From Gammaproteobacteria bacterium (GTDB taxonomy: Bacteria > Pseudomonadota > Gammaproteobacteria > Pseudomonadales > Azotimanducaceae): a DNA stretch of 64,000 bases. Below the pieces are notes generated by a model, which was not told the origin of the DNA, did no database searches, and saw only the letters and a program-made list of their open reading frames with translations. The position numbers and the translations under genes are program-made. The stretch is from positions 1-64,000 of the forward strand of contig NYVG01000017.1 of assembly GCA_002684495.1 (NCBI GenBank), written 5' to 3'. Positions 29,022-40,000 of the stretch are shown in pieces (the first letter of the stretch is position 1; each line of letters opens with the position of its first letter).

Positions 29022-29508
29022 TTAAGCGTAACCCTAGGTTGCGGGATTCTAAATCCAACAGGAAACGCTTAGCGGCCAGCCCACCACCAAACCCCGTTAA
29101 GGTGCCATTGCTGCCCACCACACGATGACACGGAATAACAATTGCAATGGGGTTATTACCATTGGCGGTGCCCACCGCGCGGACCGCCTTGGGCTGACCT
29201 ATCTCCTCGGCAATATCCTTGTAACTGCGCAACGCGCCGTAGGGGATTTCGCCCAAGGCCCTTAACACCCGACTTTGGAAGGGCGTTGCGCGCGGCCGCA
29301 AAGGCAAGTCGAACATACGTAATTCCCCCGCAAAATAGGCGTGCAATTGCGTTACCGCCCCAGCTAACGTGCCCTTATCAGGCAGCCATACTGGATCAGC
29401 TGTCCGAGCTTTAGGACCCGTAGAAAAATACAGGCCTGTCAGCGCCTCACCGTCGCCGGTCAAAGTAAGATCACCAATTGGGCTTGGTACGGTAATGAAG
29501 TAGGTCAT
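29014..29508 (-). CDS. ogt: methylated-DNA--[protein]-cysteine S-methyltransferase
   Basis: IPYGALRSYKDIAEEIGQPKAVRAVGTANGNNPIAIVIPCHRVVGSNGTLTGFGGGLAAKRFLL. Confidence 0.95.
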   Translation of the reverse strand: MTYFITVPSPIGDLTLTGDGEALTGLYFSTGPKARTADPVWLPDKGTLAGAVTQLHAYFAGELRMFDLPLRPRATPFQSRVLRALGEIPYGALRSYKDIAEEIGQPKAVRAVGTANGNNPIAIVIPCHRVVGSNGTLTGFGGGLAAKRFLLDLESRNLGLRLSN

Positions 29509-29510
29509 AG

Positions 29511-30974
29511 CTAATCTTGCCTCGAGCGTCTTTGAGCGGCAGCGAACCATAAATACATCAGCGCATAACTGCGCCAAGGTTGCCATGCATCAGCCCGTGC
29601 CAACGCTTGGGCTGGCGTCGTGGCCAGTTGCTTCAATACCACCCAATCGTTGTGCACAAATGCGTTTGGATTCTTACAAACACGCAGCTTGATGTAGTTA
29701 ACGGTCCAAGGACCAATGCCCGGAATAGCCATCAATGCCGCGGTGAGCTGATCTTGGTCACAGGCATCAGAGAAATCTATCTCGCGATCAACCACCGCCT
29801 GGGCCAACCTACTGATCGCCCGGCCGCGACGACCTGGCATACCGATCTCAGCTATTTCTTTACCACACAACTGCGCAGGGGTAGGGAAGCTACCTTGGCC
29901 ATAGCGCTGGATCAAAGCGTTCGCCAATTCCGTGGCTCGCACAACGCTCACCTGCTGACCCAGAATCGCCCTTACCGCGGTTTCAAAACCATCCCACGCC
30001 CCTGGCACACGCAAACCACCAGCCTTCTTGACCCAGGGCGCCAGCTGCCCATCCCGCCGCAAATGCGCATCAATGGTTGCGCTGTCCGCATTCAGGTCAA
30101 ACATACGCACTACCCGGCGCAATAGCGTGTAGATCGATTTCACGCCCGATGGCAATTGCACCCGCAGCTGCTGACCCTCCCGCGCCACCACCACAGAGCC
30201 CTGCTGATCAGGCAGCTGTCGCACATAACGATGCCCTTGTACGGCTTCAATTCCTTCCATAGCGCGTGTGCTTAGGTAATCGAAGACCCAATCAAAGTTG
30301 TAGGGTTGGCGCACCGGTAAGGTCAGGGTCATAACCTGCGAAGCTCGAGAAGATCCCCGGCCTCGACGCAATGCACTGGGCGTACATTGATAAAACTTGC
30401 GTATTTCACGATTGAATTGGCTAACGCTACCGTAACCGGCATGGGCGGCAACCTGAACTAATGGCAGTTCTGTCGTCAGCAACTGGCGCGCCATCTGCAG
30501 GCGTTTAAATCGCGCTATCGCTAGCGGCGACACCCCTAGGCGTTGTTCAAACATCCGGCCCAAATGCCGCTCACTTAGGCCTAGGCGACTTGCGAGCGCC
30601 GCTACCGACTGATCATTAAGAAAACCCTCTTCGATAAGCCTTAATCCCCGAGCCACATGAAGACTGCCTAACACCCATTCCGGCATCGACACAGTGAGCT
30701 CCGGACGGCAGCGCTTGCAGGGCCGATAGCCCCCCTCTGCCGCCGCCGCTGCAGTAACAAAATAGCGGACATTGTGCTCTGCAGGTATACGCGCAGGGCA
30801 GGTCGGGCGACAGAAGATACCGGTACTCAATACCGCCACAACAAAACGTCCGTCGAATCGGGGATCGCGGCTGAGCCGGGCATTTTTGCATACAGCCACC
30901 GACGGCAGCGCCGCATAGCCATCGACCTGCTCGGCATTCGCTTCTGCGTCAATGCAAGCTTTGCTGTTTTTCAT
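29511..30974 (-). CDS. alkA: Ada metal-binding/AraC HTH/AlkA fusion: DNA-3-methyladenine glycosylase 2 family protein
   Basis: Ada-type CRPTCPARIP...CKRCRPE, AraC HTH, AlkA HhH-GPD region (ILGQQVSV, MAIPGIGPWTVNYIKLR). Confidence 0.93.
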   Translation of the reverse strand: MKNSKACIDAEANAEQVDGYAALPSVAVCKNARLSRDPRFDGRFVVAVLSTGIFCRPTCPARIPAEHNVRYFVTAAAAAEGGYRPCKRCRPELTVSMPEWVLGSLHVARGLRLIEEGFLNDQSVAALASRLGLSERHLGRMFEQRLGVSPLAIARFKRLQMARQLLTTELPLVQVAAHAGYGSVSQFNREIRKFYQCTPSALRRGRGSSRASQVMTLTLPVRQPYNFDWVFDYLSTRAMEGIEAVQGHRYVRQLPDQQGSVVVAREGQQLRVQLPSGVKSIYTLLRRVVRMFDLNADSATIDAHLRRDGQLAPWVKKAGGLRVPGAWDGFETAVRAILGQQVSVVRATELANALIQRYGQGSFPTPAQLCGKEIAEIGMPGRRGRAISRLAQAVVDREIDFSDACDQDQLTAALMAIPGIGPWTVNYIKLRVCKNPNAFVHNDWVVLKQLATTPAQALARADAWQPWRSYALMYLWFAAAQRRSRQD

Positions 30975-31028
30975 AGCTTCACTATAGCCAAAAGCTGCAA
31001 AAAAACTGCGCGAAACCAGACATTGATC

Positions 31029-31063
31029 AAAATCCCACCTTGCCCACGCAATGGTGGGATTTT
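31029..31063. promoter_or_regulatory. long inverted repeat, possible attenuator/operator
   Basis: AAAATCCCACC...GGTGGGATTTT; inner TTGC/GCAA can extend the stem. Confidence 0.55.
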
Positions 31064-31102
31064 CTCACCTCATGTACCCTAATCAGGAATTAAGGAGGGC
31101 TT

Positions 31103-31801
31103 ATGACCGAAGATAAGTGGACTGAACCAAGCAATCTCATTGTTGAACAAATAGAGATTGGTCCGATGCAAAATTTTACCTATGTCATAGGTTGCCGTCG
31201 CACTCATGAGGTGGTCATCGTCGATCCAGCCTGGGACGTCACTAACCTAGTAGAGCACATCAATAACAAGGGCTATAACTTAACCGCCGCGCTGGCTACC
31301 CATTATCACCCAGATCACGTCGGTGGCTCTTTCGGCAACAACGAGGTGGAGGGTGTGGCGAAACTTATGGAGATCAATCCTGTAAAAGTGCACGCCCACA
31401 AGCTCGAAGTACCAGGATTGAAAAAGGTCACTGAATTATCGGACTCGGACATCGTCAGCGTCGAATCCGGCGATACCCTCAAGGTCGGCGACATTGAAAT
31501 AGAGTTCCTACACACGCCCGGACACACCCCGGGCAGCCAGTGTTTTCGCGTGAAAAACACCCTTATTAGCGGCGATACCCTGTTTATCAATGGCTGCGGT
31601 CGGGTAGATCTTCCCGGCTCAAACTCCGAGGACATGTATCACAGCATGTGCAAGCTGTGCGGCCTGCCCGACGACACACTGTTGCTACCCGGCCACAATT
31701 ATGCGCACGTGCCCAACGCCACCATGGGTGAAACCAAGCAGATGAATACCTATCTGCGTATCGACGACATAGATACGTGGAAAACCATCATGGGCGGTTA
31801 G
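31103..31801 (+). CDS. MBL fold metallo-hydrolase (hydroxyacylglutathione hydrolase-like)
   Basis: AAGGAGGG RBS; THYHPDHVGG, HTPGHTPGSQCF, GDTLFINGCGRVDLPG motifs. Confidence 0.93.
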   Translation: MTEDKWTEPSNLIVEQIEIGPMQNFTYVIGCRRTHEVVIVDPAWDVTNLVEHINNKGYNLTAALATHYHPDHVGGSFGNNEVEGVAKLMEINPVKVHAHKLEVPGLKKVTELSDSDIVSVESGDTLKVGDIEIEFLHTPGHTPGSQCFRVKNTLISGDTLFINGCGRVDLPGSNSEDMYHSMCKLCGLPDDTLLLPGHNYAHVPNATMGETKQMNTYLRIDDIDTWKTIMGG

Positions 31802-31835
31802 CGCTTTTACAACTTCACGAGGAGAAATTACCCAA

Positions 31836-32588
31836 ATGGACGTTGAAATAAATGATCTAGTGACTTACGAATCCGTCGACCACATCGCCACAATTACGAT
31901 CAACCGCGCTGATCGACTGAACGCCCTAAACGAGGACGTGATTCTTGGCCTTCAGCAAGCTTGGCAACATCTGGAACAAAGCGATGACCGCGTAGCGGTT
32001 CTGCATGCTGCCGGCGACAGAGCCTTTTCCGTGGGCGCAGACGTCAAAGATCCGCCGAAAGAGATGTGGCAGGGGGTGCCCAGCATCGGCGCAACCACCA
32101 GCAAACCCGTCGTCGCCGCTGTCCATGGCTGGTGTATAGGCGGTGCCTACGTGATCGTACAAATGTGCGATATGGTGATCGCTGCCGATAACACGAAATT
32201 CAAATACCCAGAGGCCCAACTTGGATTTACTGGCGGCTTAATCAGCAGTGCTGTCGCCCGCATCCCGCATAAAATTGCAATGGAATTTATGCTCCTTGGT
32301 GAGGACTTCGATGTTAAGCGGGCGCTGGATGCAGGGATGGTGAACAAAATCGTTGCCGCTGGGGAAGAACTCGCTGCCGCCACCGAGTGGGCTAAGATTC
32401 TTGCGAATTCTGCGCCATTAGTAGTGGATACCATTAAACGTTTTGCACTGGAAACGCTGAACAAAAGCCCAGCCGAAGCTGGCGCCATTGCGCGGGATCA
32501 ATTGTTGGCCGTGCGCAACAGCGAAGACGGCGCCGAAGGTCGGCGCGCCTTCGCTGAAAAGCGTACCCCTGAATTTAAGGGTCGCTAA
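31836..32588 (+). CDS. enoyl-CoA hydratase/isomerase family protein
   Basis: crotonase motifs; VAAVHGWCIGGAYVIVQMCDMVIA, FKYPEAQLGFTGGLIS. Confidence 0.93.
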   Translation: MDVEINDLVTYESVDHIATITINRADRLNALNEDVILGLQQAWQHLEQSDDRVAVLHAAGDRAFSVGADVKDPPKEMWQGVPSIGATTSKPVVAAVHGWCIGGAYVIVQMCDMVIAADNTKFKYPEAQLGFTGGLISSAVARIPHKIAMEFMLLGEDFDVKRALDAGMVNKIVAAGEELAAATEWAKILANSAPLVVDTIKRFALETLNKSPAEAGAIARDQLLAVRNSEDGAEGRRAFAEKRTPEFKGR

Positions 32589-32595
32589 TCCACGC

Positions 32596-34941
32596 TTAGG
32601 ACAGCGCAGCTTTTACGGCGTCTGCAGTAATGGGCAGATGTCGTACCCGCGCTCCCACCGCATGAAAAACCGCATTGCCAATCGCCGGTCCTACCGCAGT
32701 CGTTGCCGGCTCGCCTAACCCGACGGCCTGATGACCATTGTCCAAAAACTCAATGTCCATCTCCGGCACATCGGCCATCCGCATAGGGGTGTAACTGTTC
32801 AGGTTCACATCCTTGACCTGACCATTCACAAACTCGGTGCCCTCATGCAGCGCCATGCTAGCGCCCCATAATGCCGCTCCCTCAGTCTGCGCCAGCGCGC
32901 CGTCCGGATGCACGATGGTACCGGCATCAATAACCACATTGAGTTTCTTCAAGGTGACTTTGCCGCTGTCGCGATCCACATGCACATGCGCAATCACGCC
33001 GGTCCAAGTAGGCATGTCACGCTCCTGACCGAAGGTCACCGCAACACCTAAGCCCTCGTCCTTGGGCATATCAGTTCCCCAACCCGCCTTCTCCGCAACC
33101 CGCTTTAACACCGCTGCCATGCGCTTCGCGCCGCCAACCGAATTCGGTGCGCTGCCGGCATTAGCGCCTTCAGCCGTAAGGTGCCGCATGCGGAATTCAA
33201 CTGGATCTACACCTACTTTATCAGCTGCTTCATCCATGAAGCTTTCCAGCGCCCAATTAGTCCAGCCTGGGCCGACAGAGCGCAACCAGCCGGGTCTAAA
33301 GGTTTCATTTGCTAGGTCATTCATGACCGCGCGTACACGGTGAGCACCGACGTCATACCAATGGTTTGCACCGTTAATAGAGAACGGATCAAACTTTTCG
33401 CCGTTGGCTCCTGGTCCCAAAAAGAACGGTGCCATAGCCGCTGTAGGCCAACCCGCCGCTGCGGCATGCTGCATACCCGTAACGTTATCGTTGGCGTCAA
33501 ATGCCATACTTATATTTTGCACCGAAGCTGAACGTGGGGAGTCAAAGCGCGAGTCGTCTTCGCGACTAAAGACCACTTTCACAGGCTTACCAAGCGCTTT
33601 TGCTGCGAGCAACGCAGGCACACCATAGTCGCCATTAAGTCGTCGGCCAAAGCCACCACCCAGCATATATGTGCGCATTACCACCTTCTCTGGCGCCACA
33701 CCAAGAGCCTGACCCAACGTCGGCAAAATTAACGACTGCCATTGGTTACCCGTATGCAATTCCCAGCGCCCGTTTTTCTGTAGACCAATTGCATTCACTG
33801 GCTCTAACTGAAAATGCAGAACCGTGTTGGTGGTATAGCTGGCCTGCAAAACCGATTCGGCGGCCTGAAACATATGATCTACGTGCTCATTATCGATCAC
33901 CAACGAGCCGCCGGTGCCCTCCAACAACTCAGCACCGCGTTTTAATAAATCGGCTTCTGATACTTGGGCACCGGGACCGGCTTGCCAGTCGATCTTAACC
34001 ACTCGCGCCGCGCGCTGGGCGGCGTGATAAGAATCCGCAATAACCAGCGCCCAACCAGGGACCGTATTAGACGGATCGTCGAGCACCAAGGTTTGCTGAT
34101 ATCCCGCTATGGATTTCGCGGTACTGTCATCAACGCTCTTGACCACAGAACCGTGACGCGTGGGCGGCATCATTGGTTTGGCGTAAACCATCCCAGGATA
34201 GGTCGCATCGATACCGTAAACAGCAGTGCCATCGGTCTTAGCCGGTATATCGTTGGCTACGGTCTGCATACCCACAAGCTTGCGCTCTTTAGGCGCCTTG
34301 ATTGGTAAGGCCGCTAGTTGCTCATCGGAAAAAGTACGGGTGAGGTCACCTTTGGCAACAATATCGCCATAGCTTATGCGTTTGCCCTTGCACACCACAT
34401 AACTGTTCTCAGCCACACAGGCGCTAGGCTTTTCGCCTAACAACTTTGCCCCCTCCGCAATCAGCGAGGCACGACCCGCTGCACCCGCACGGCTTAACAG
34501 GTCGAAATTTTGCCATACCGACCAACTGCCGCCGGTAACAAAGAGACCGTATTTGGCTTCTGTATCCACATGATTAATGCGCACATCAGCCCAATTAGCC
34601 TCCAGCTCTTCAGCAACAATTCGTGCCAGAGCCGTGCCCACATGCTGGCCCATTTCAGCCTTTGTGATATTTACCGAAATCTCACCGTTAGGTGCAATGG
34701 CGTACCAAATGGTCGGCTCGAAAAGTTTTTGCGCTATTGCTTGAGCTGGCGCAGCAGTCAGCAGTGCTGAGGGCACAAAGGCCAGGGTAAAACCCGCACT
34801 GGTAGCGCCGATCATAAAGCCGCGACGCGAGACGCCCTTGGCGTTTTCGGGTCGGCTAGTCATTTCTTGCTGTGATGTTTTAAACATTAGCTTCAACCTC
34901 CCCAGCTGCTGCGAGTTTGATCGCTTTTTTGATTCGCGCAT
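32596..34941 (-). CDS. xanthine dehydrogenase family molybdopterin-binding subunit (IorB-like), Tat-exported
   Basis: Twin-arginine leader [50 protein letters not shown]. Confidence 0.92.
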   Translation of the reverse strand: MRESKKRSNSQQLGRLKLMFKTSQQEMTSRPENAKGVSRRGFMIGATSAGFTLAFVPSALLTAAPAQAIAQKLFEPTIWYAIAPNGEISVNITKAEMGQHVGTALARIVAEELEANWADVRINHVDTEAKYGLFVTGGSWSVWQNFDLLSRAGAAGRASLIAEGAKLLGEKPSACVAENSYVVCKGKRISYGDIVAKGDLTRTFSDEQLAALPIKAPKERKLVGMQTVANDIPAKTDGTAVYGIDATYPGMVYAKPMMPPTRHGSVVKSVDDSTAKSIAGYQQTLVLDDPSNTVPGWALVIADSYHAAQRAARVVKIDWQAGPGAQVSEADLLKRGAELLEGTGGSLVIDNEHVDHMFQAAESVLQASYTTNTVLHFQLEPVNAIGLQKNGRWELHTGNQWQSLILPTLGQALGVAPEKVVMRTYMLGGGFGRRLNGDYGVPALLAAKALGKPVKVVFSREDDSRFDSPRSASVQNISMAFDANDNVTGMQHAAAAGWPTAAMAPFFLGPGANGEKFDPFSINGANHWYDVGAHRVRAVMNDLANETFRPGWLRSVGPGWTNWALESFMDEAADKVGVDPVEFRMRHLTAEGANAGSAPNSVGGAKRMAAVLKRVAEKAGWGTDMPKDEGLGVAVTFGQERDMPTWTGVIAHVHVDRDSGKVTLKKLNVVIDAGTIVHPDGALAQTEGAALWGASMALHEGTEFVNGQVKDVNLNSYTPMRMADVPEMDIEFLDNGHQAVGLGEPATTAVGPAIGNAVFHAVGARVRHLPITADAVKAALS

Positions 34942-35350
34942 ATGCCATGCACCGGCATAAATTACCGTTCATAGCCTCATCAATGTCCGCATCCGTTGGC
35001 GCAGCGTTGGTCGCAAGCAAACTGGCCGCCTGCATAATTTGACCAGACTGACAGTAACCGCATTGCGGTGTTTGTACAGCGACCCAGGCTTGTTGCAGCG
35101 GATGCTCGCCGGTTTCGCTTAGTCCCTCGATGGTTGTAATCTCTTTACCGCTTACCGCAGCCACCGTGGTTATACATGAGCGTTGCGCAACCCCGTCGAT
35201 ATGGACCGTACAAGCGCCACACAATCCAATGCCGCATCCAAACTTAGTGCCTTTTAAATCGAGTTCGTCGCGCACCGCCCACAATAGTGGCGTATCACCG
35301 GGCACATCTAATGCCACAGCTTTACCATTAATCGTCAGTTCAATCGCCAT
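34880..35350 (-). CDS. (2Fe-2S)-binding subunit of molybdenum hydroxylase (IorA-like)
   Basis: [48 protein letters not shown]; start at internal MAIELTING. Confidence 0.94.
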   Translation of the reverse strand: MAIELTINGKAVALDVPGDTPLLWAVRDELDLKGTKFGCGIGLCGACTVHIDGVAQRSCITTVAAVSGKEITTIEGLSETGEHPLQQAWVAVQTPQCGYCQSGQIMQAASLLATNAAPTDADIDEAMNGNLCRCMAYARIKKAIKLAAAGEVEANV

Positions 35351-35479
35351 TAAATCGCTCCCCAAAAATGTATCCAAACCATAGCTAAAGGATAGGGCTG
35401 CGGGCAAGAGTTAACTGAATAGTTGTAAAGACGGGAGTGAGGTACGGAATTCCGGATTTGCGCGCCAAGAATGCAGGAT

Positions 35480-35500
35480 ATCGGCGCTTGTTGCGCCGAT
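35480..35500. other. inverted repeat ATCGGCGC-TTGTT-GCGCCGAT between mdh and the 2Fe-2S subunit gene
   Basis: Perfect 8-bp stem, no adjacent T-run. Confidence 0.4.
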
Positions 35501-35553
35501 TGAAGGTCAGCGAGGTGTTCGCGTGATCAGCCAAACACCCCGCCATTCGGTCG

Positions 35554-36528
35554 TTACGGCAGTAAGTGTGCGACCGCGTCGCGTTCCTCTGCCAGTTCGG
35601 TTTCGGTTGCCGTCATTTTCTCTTGGCTAAAATCGCCAACCTCAATACCCTGAACAATTTCCCAATCGCCGCCAGAACAGCGCACTGGGAAGGAATAGAT
35701 CAGCCCTGCCGCGATGCCATAGCTGCCATCCGAATAAACACCCATGCTGACAATGCTATCGCTGCCTAACGCCCAATCATGCATATGATCAATTGCAGCA
35801 TTGGCCGCTGACGCCGCACTGGAAGCCCCACGAGCTTCGATAATGGCGGCCCCACGCTGTTGCACGGTTGGGATGAAGTCACCGGTATACCAATCCATGT
35901 CAACCAACGACATAGCATCAGCGCCGCCGACGGTTGCTCGATGAATGTCCGGATATTGAGTGGCTGAGTGGTTACCCCAAATGCACAAACCATCCACATC
36001 GCTAACGTGCTTGCCGGTCTTTTGCGCCAGCTGCGCCATTGCACGATTGTGGTCAAGCCGAGTCATGGCAGTAAAGTTACGCGGATCTAAGTCCGGTGCA
36101 TTACGCTGGGCGATCAAGCTGTTGGTGTTTGCAGGGTTACCAACTACCAGTACTTTTACGCCACGCGACGCATTGTCGTTAAGCGCCTTACCTTGGACAG
36201 AAAAGATCGCTGCGTTCGCTTCAAGCAAATCTTTGCGTTCCATACCCGGGCCTCGAGGCCGAGAACCAACGAGTAACGCATAGTCTGTGTCCTTGAACGC
36301 GACATTTGGGTCATCTGTATAGATGATCTCCTGCAACAACGGAAACGCGCAATCGTCGAGTTCCATCACGACCCCGGCCACAGCACCAAGCGCAGGAGTA
36401 ATTTCCAACAGTTGCAGAATCACAGGCTGGTCTTTTCCTAACATGGCTCCTGAGGCGACTCGGAACAATAGCGCGTAGCCAATTTGGCCTGCAGCACCGG
36501 TGATAGTTACGCGAACGGGATCTTTCAT
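35554..36528 (-). CDS. mdh: malate dehydrogenase
   Basis: [50 protein letters not shown]. Confidence 0.96.
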   Translation of the reverse strand: MKDPVRVTITGAAGQIGYALLFRVASGAMLGKDQPVILQLLEITPALGAVAGVVMELDDCAFPLLQEIIYTDDPNVAFKDTDYALLVGSRPRGPGMERKDLLEANAAIFSVQGKALNDNASRGVKVLVVGNPANTNSLIAQRNAPDLDPRNFTAMTRLDHNRAMAQLAQKTGKHVSDVDGLCIWGNHSATQYPDIHRATVGGADAMSLVDMDWYTGDFIPTVQQRGAAIIEARGASSAASAANAAIDHMHDWALGSDSIVSMGVYSDGSYGIAAGLIYSFPVRCSGGDWEIVQGIEVGDFSQEKMTATETELAEERDAVAHLLP

Positions 36529-36787
36529 TTTCTCTCTCTTGATTTCAGTTAAGGCAAAAAGCAGCGGCGCATTCTAGTTCGATTTAACAATAAATTCTGC
36601 ATTCCAGCGCATTCAATCGATTAAGACTGCGAAAATCTAATGCTCGCCAGTGGAGCTAAACGGCGGCGACTAGTGGTATCCCCTTTGTGCTTTATTTTCG
36701 ATCAAAAACAGGCCAAGAACTCAGGCGCATTAACTAAGTGACTTGTACAGGACTTGAAAACCACAATTTTCCGCCAATTCAACCCCG

Positions 36788-36810
36788 TTTTGCACCACAA
36801 TGGTGCAAAA
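36788..36810. promoter_or_regulatory. candidate NtrC (GlnG) binding site upstream of gltB
   Basis: TTTTGCACCA-CAA-TGGTGCAAAA contains TGCACC-N5-GGTGCA. Confidence 0.65.
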
Positions 36811-36991
36811 GCCGCTAAGCCCAACTTGAAAAAAAAGGCGATTTTTGAGATCTTTTCCGGCCGGTTTGGCAGGGCTAAATGGCAAGCAGCGAAGACTGCG
36901 ACCTTAACGAGCCATACATCACCGAGCCGGCGTTGATTGAACAGTCTCTTGCCTCCTTTTGAGCAAGCCAATTTACCAAATTGCGAAGTCC

Positions 36992-37054
36992 GCTTACCCG
37001 TTAAGCAGACGGGATTCCGCGCCCTCGAACTGGCGTTTTTACCGGTGCGGAATC
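36992..37054 (+). promoter_or_regulatory. potential structured leader of gltB with overlapping hairpins
   Basis: GCTTA-CCCGT-TAAGC; CCCGT-TAAGCAG-ACGGG; GATTCCGC...GCGGAATC. Confidence 0.4.
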
Positions 37055-37082
37055 GCTAGAAAATATGAATTAGAGCTTACAT

Positions 37083-40000
37083 ATGACCTTAATCTACCAA
37101 GGTAACTTGCCCGCCAAACACGGCTTATACGACCCGGCTAACGAAAAGGACGGCTGTGGCGTTGGTTTTATTTGCGACATAAAAGGCAGACCCAGTCACC
37201 AGATCGTGGCAGATGCAGCGGCAATGAATTGCTGCATGGAGCACCGTGGCGGTGTCGGCTATGAGAAAAACAGTGGCGACGGCGCAGGCATCCTTACCGG
37301 GCTACCTCACGCGCTGTTGCAAAACCTCGCGCAAGAAACCTTCGGGCAACAACTCCCAGAGATTGGTGGTTACGGTGTAGGCAATATTTTCCTGCCTACC
37401 GATCCAGCAGAACGCGATCACTGCAAACAAGTTATTGCCGATGAAATCGCAGCGGCCGGACAAACCCTAATTGGCTGGCGTACCCTGCCAACCAATGCTG
37501 ATGGTGCGGACGTCGGCAAGGCTGCACGCGCCAAAATGCCCCATTTCGAGCAGCTATTTATCGCCCGCGGTGACGATCGCGACGCCCAAGCTTTCGAGCG
37601 CACTCTTTACCTAATTCGTAAACTCTCAACTCACCGTTTACGCGGTGACGAAAAACTGAGCCAGCGCCATCTCTTCTACGTTTGCTCGTTGTCTGCAAAC
37701 GTTATTATTTACAAAGGCATGCTGACGCCGGACCAGTTGTTCCCTTTTTATAGCGATCTGCAGAACCCGCTCTACGAAAGCCACCTGGCGATGGTGCATT
37801 CTCGTTTCAGCACCAATACCTTCCCGTCTTGGGATCGCGCTCAGCCCAATCGATTTATGAGCCACAATGGCGAAATTAATACCTTGCTGGGCAACCAAAA
37901 TGCTATGAACGCCAGAGAAGGTATTGCGGCAAGCCCGTACTTTGGCGAAGACATCAAAAAACTCTTCCCAGTTGTCGAGCCCGACTGTTCAGACTCCGGC
38001 AGCTTCGACAATGTACTGGAATTTCTGTTGATGTCTGGCCGCAGCTTACCCGAAGCATTACTGATGATGATTCCAGAAGCGTGGCAGCAGCACCGCGATA
38101 TGAGTGACGCTAAACGCGCATTTTACGAATACCATTCATGCTTGATCGAACCTTGGGACGGCCCTGCATCAATCGCATTCAGCGACGGCACCTGCATTGG
38201 CGCTGTCCTCGACCGCAATGGCCTACGACCATCGCGTTATTACATCACCGACGATGACAAATGCATCATGGCCTCGGAAGTCGGCGTAGTGGAAGTAGAC
38301 CCAGCACGAGTTGTCAAAAAAGGCCGATTGCAGCCTGGGCGTATCTTCTTGATCGATTTCAACGAAGGCAGGATGATTCCGGACGACGAACTCAAAAATG
38401 GTCTTGCCGCCGCCCACCCCTATCAAGAATGGGTGGCACAAAACCGCATTGAACTCGATGAGATCCCCAAGCAAGCCGGCTTGGGTGTTGATTCAGCCAC
38501 GCTCACTCAGCGTATGCAGGCCTTTGGCTACACCCAAGAAACCATGCAGTTCATGCTCGAGCCGATGTTGCGCGAGTTACGCGATCCACTGGGATCAATG
38601 GGCAACGACGCGGCGCTGGCGGTGATGTCAGAAAAACCGCGCATGCTCTATGACTACTTCAAGCAGCGGTTCGCTCAGGTTACTAATCCGCCCATCGATT
38701 CGATTCGCGAAGAAGTCATTATGGCGCTCGAGTGCTATATCGGTCCCGAGCGCAACTTGTTGGAGTCGACACCACAGCACGCACAACGCTTACGTCTCCC
38801 TCATCCGATCATAAGTAACGACGAGTTAGCGGCGCTGTCTGACATGGACTACCGCGGCTGGCGCAGCAAAACGATCGATATTACCTACCCGCTAACGGCT
38901 GATGACAGCCTAGTGTCACTGCAGGACGCGTTGCAACGCATTGGCGATGAAGCAAAACAAGCCATCGCAGACGGCTACAGCTTAGTAATCCTATCGGATC
39001 GAGCCATTGCCGCGGATCGTGGCGCGATGAGCGCGCTACTTGCCGTTGGCACCGTGCATCACGCCCTTGTTGCGGCCCATATGCGCAGTCAAATCGGTCT
39101 AGTGATCGAGACAGGCGAAGCCCGGGAAGTTCACCACCACTGCTTGCTTGTCGGCTATGGCGCCGACGCGATCAATCCCTACCTCGCTTTTGAAGCGTTA
39201 TGGGACAGTCTGGATAGGGGTAAATTCAACGACGTTACTGACATCCGAAACACTAGTGATGTCGTTACCAGATACCGTAAGGCCGTCGCCAAGGGCATGC
39301 TTAAAGTCATGGCGAAAATGGGTATTTCTACCCTGCACTCCTATAAAGGCGCACAAATCTTTGAAGCCGTAGGCTTGGCTGAGGACGTGGTCGAACTGGC
39401 GTTCAAAGGCACCGCCAGCCGAGTGTCGGGTATCGACTTAGCGGCACTCGCCGACGAAATGGTTCGCCGGCACCAGCTTGGCTTTCCAAACCGAGCGGCG
39501 AGTGCGGTTGCAGTGCTGCCTAATCCCGGTGATTTCCATTGGCGACGCACCGGCGATATCCATCTATGGGATCCACAATCCATCGCCAACCTGCAATCTG
39601 CCGCACGCGCTAATAGCGAGGACGCGTACTGGGCCTTCGCCAAACAGGTCAATGAAGAGAATACCCGCAAAGCAACATTGCGCGGACTGCTGGAATTTGC
39701 GCCTAAGGACTCCGGCATCGACTTAAGTGAGGTCGAGGCCGCTGCAGAAATTGTTAAACGCTTTGCCACCGGGGCCATGAGCTTTGGCTCAATCAGTGCG
39801 GAAGCACACGAGTCATTAGCCGTTGCAATGAATCGGTTAGGCGGCAAGTCCAATACCGGTGAGGGGGGTGAGGACGCCAAACGTTTTATTCCTCTTGCCA
39901 ACGGCGATTCTAAGCGCTCGGCCATTAAACAGGTTGCCAGCGGTCGCTTTGGTGTAACCATCAACTATCTAACCAACGCCGACGAACTGCAGATCAAAAT

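Noticed and set aside
30999-31102. 31029-31063 hairpin as an ordinary end-of-gene terminator
   Set aside because: It lies between two divergent gene starts, so there is no upstream gene end for it to terminate.
36702-36971. 89-aa minus-strand ORF upstream of gltB
   Set aside because: Spans the NtrC-like palindrome, no domain; intergenic regulatory DNA is the simpler reading.
39341-39964. 207-aa minus-strand ORF inside gltB
   Set aside because: Antisense shadow of a strongly conserved gene; low-complexity Ser/Ala/Pro composition and no recognisable domain.
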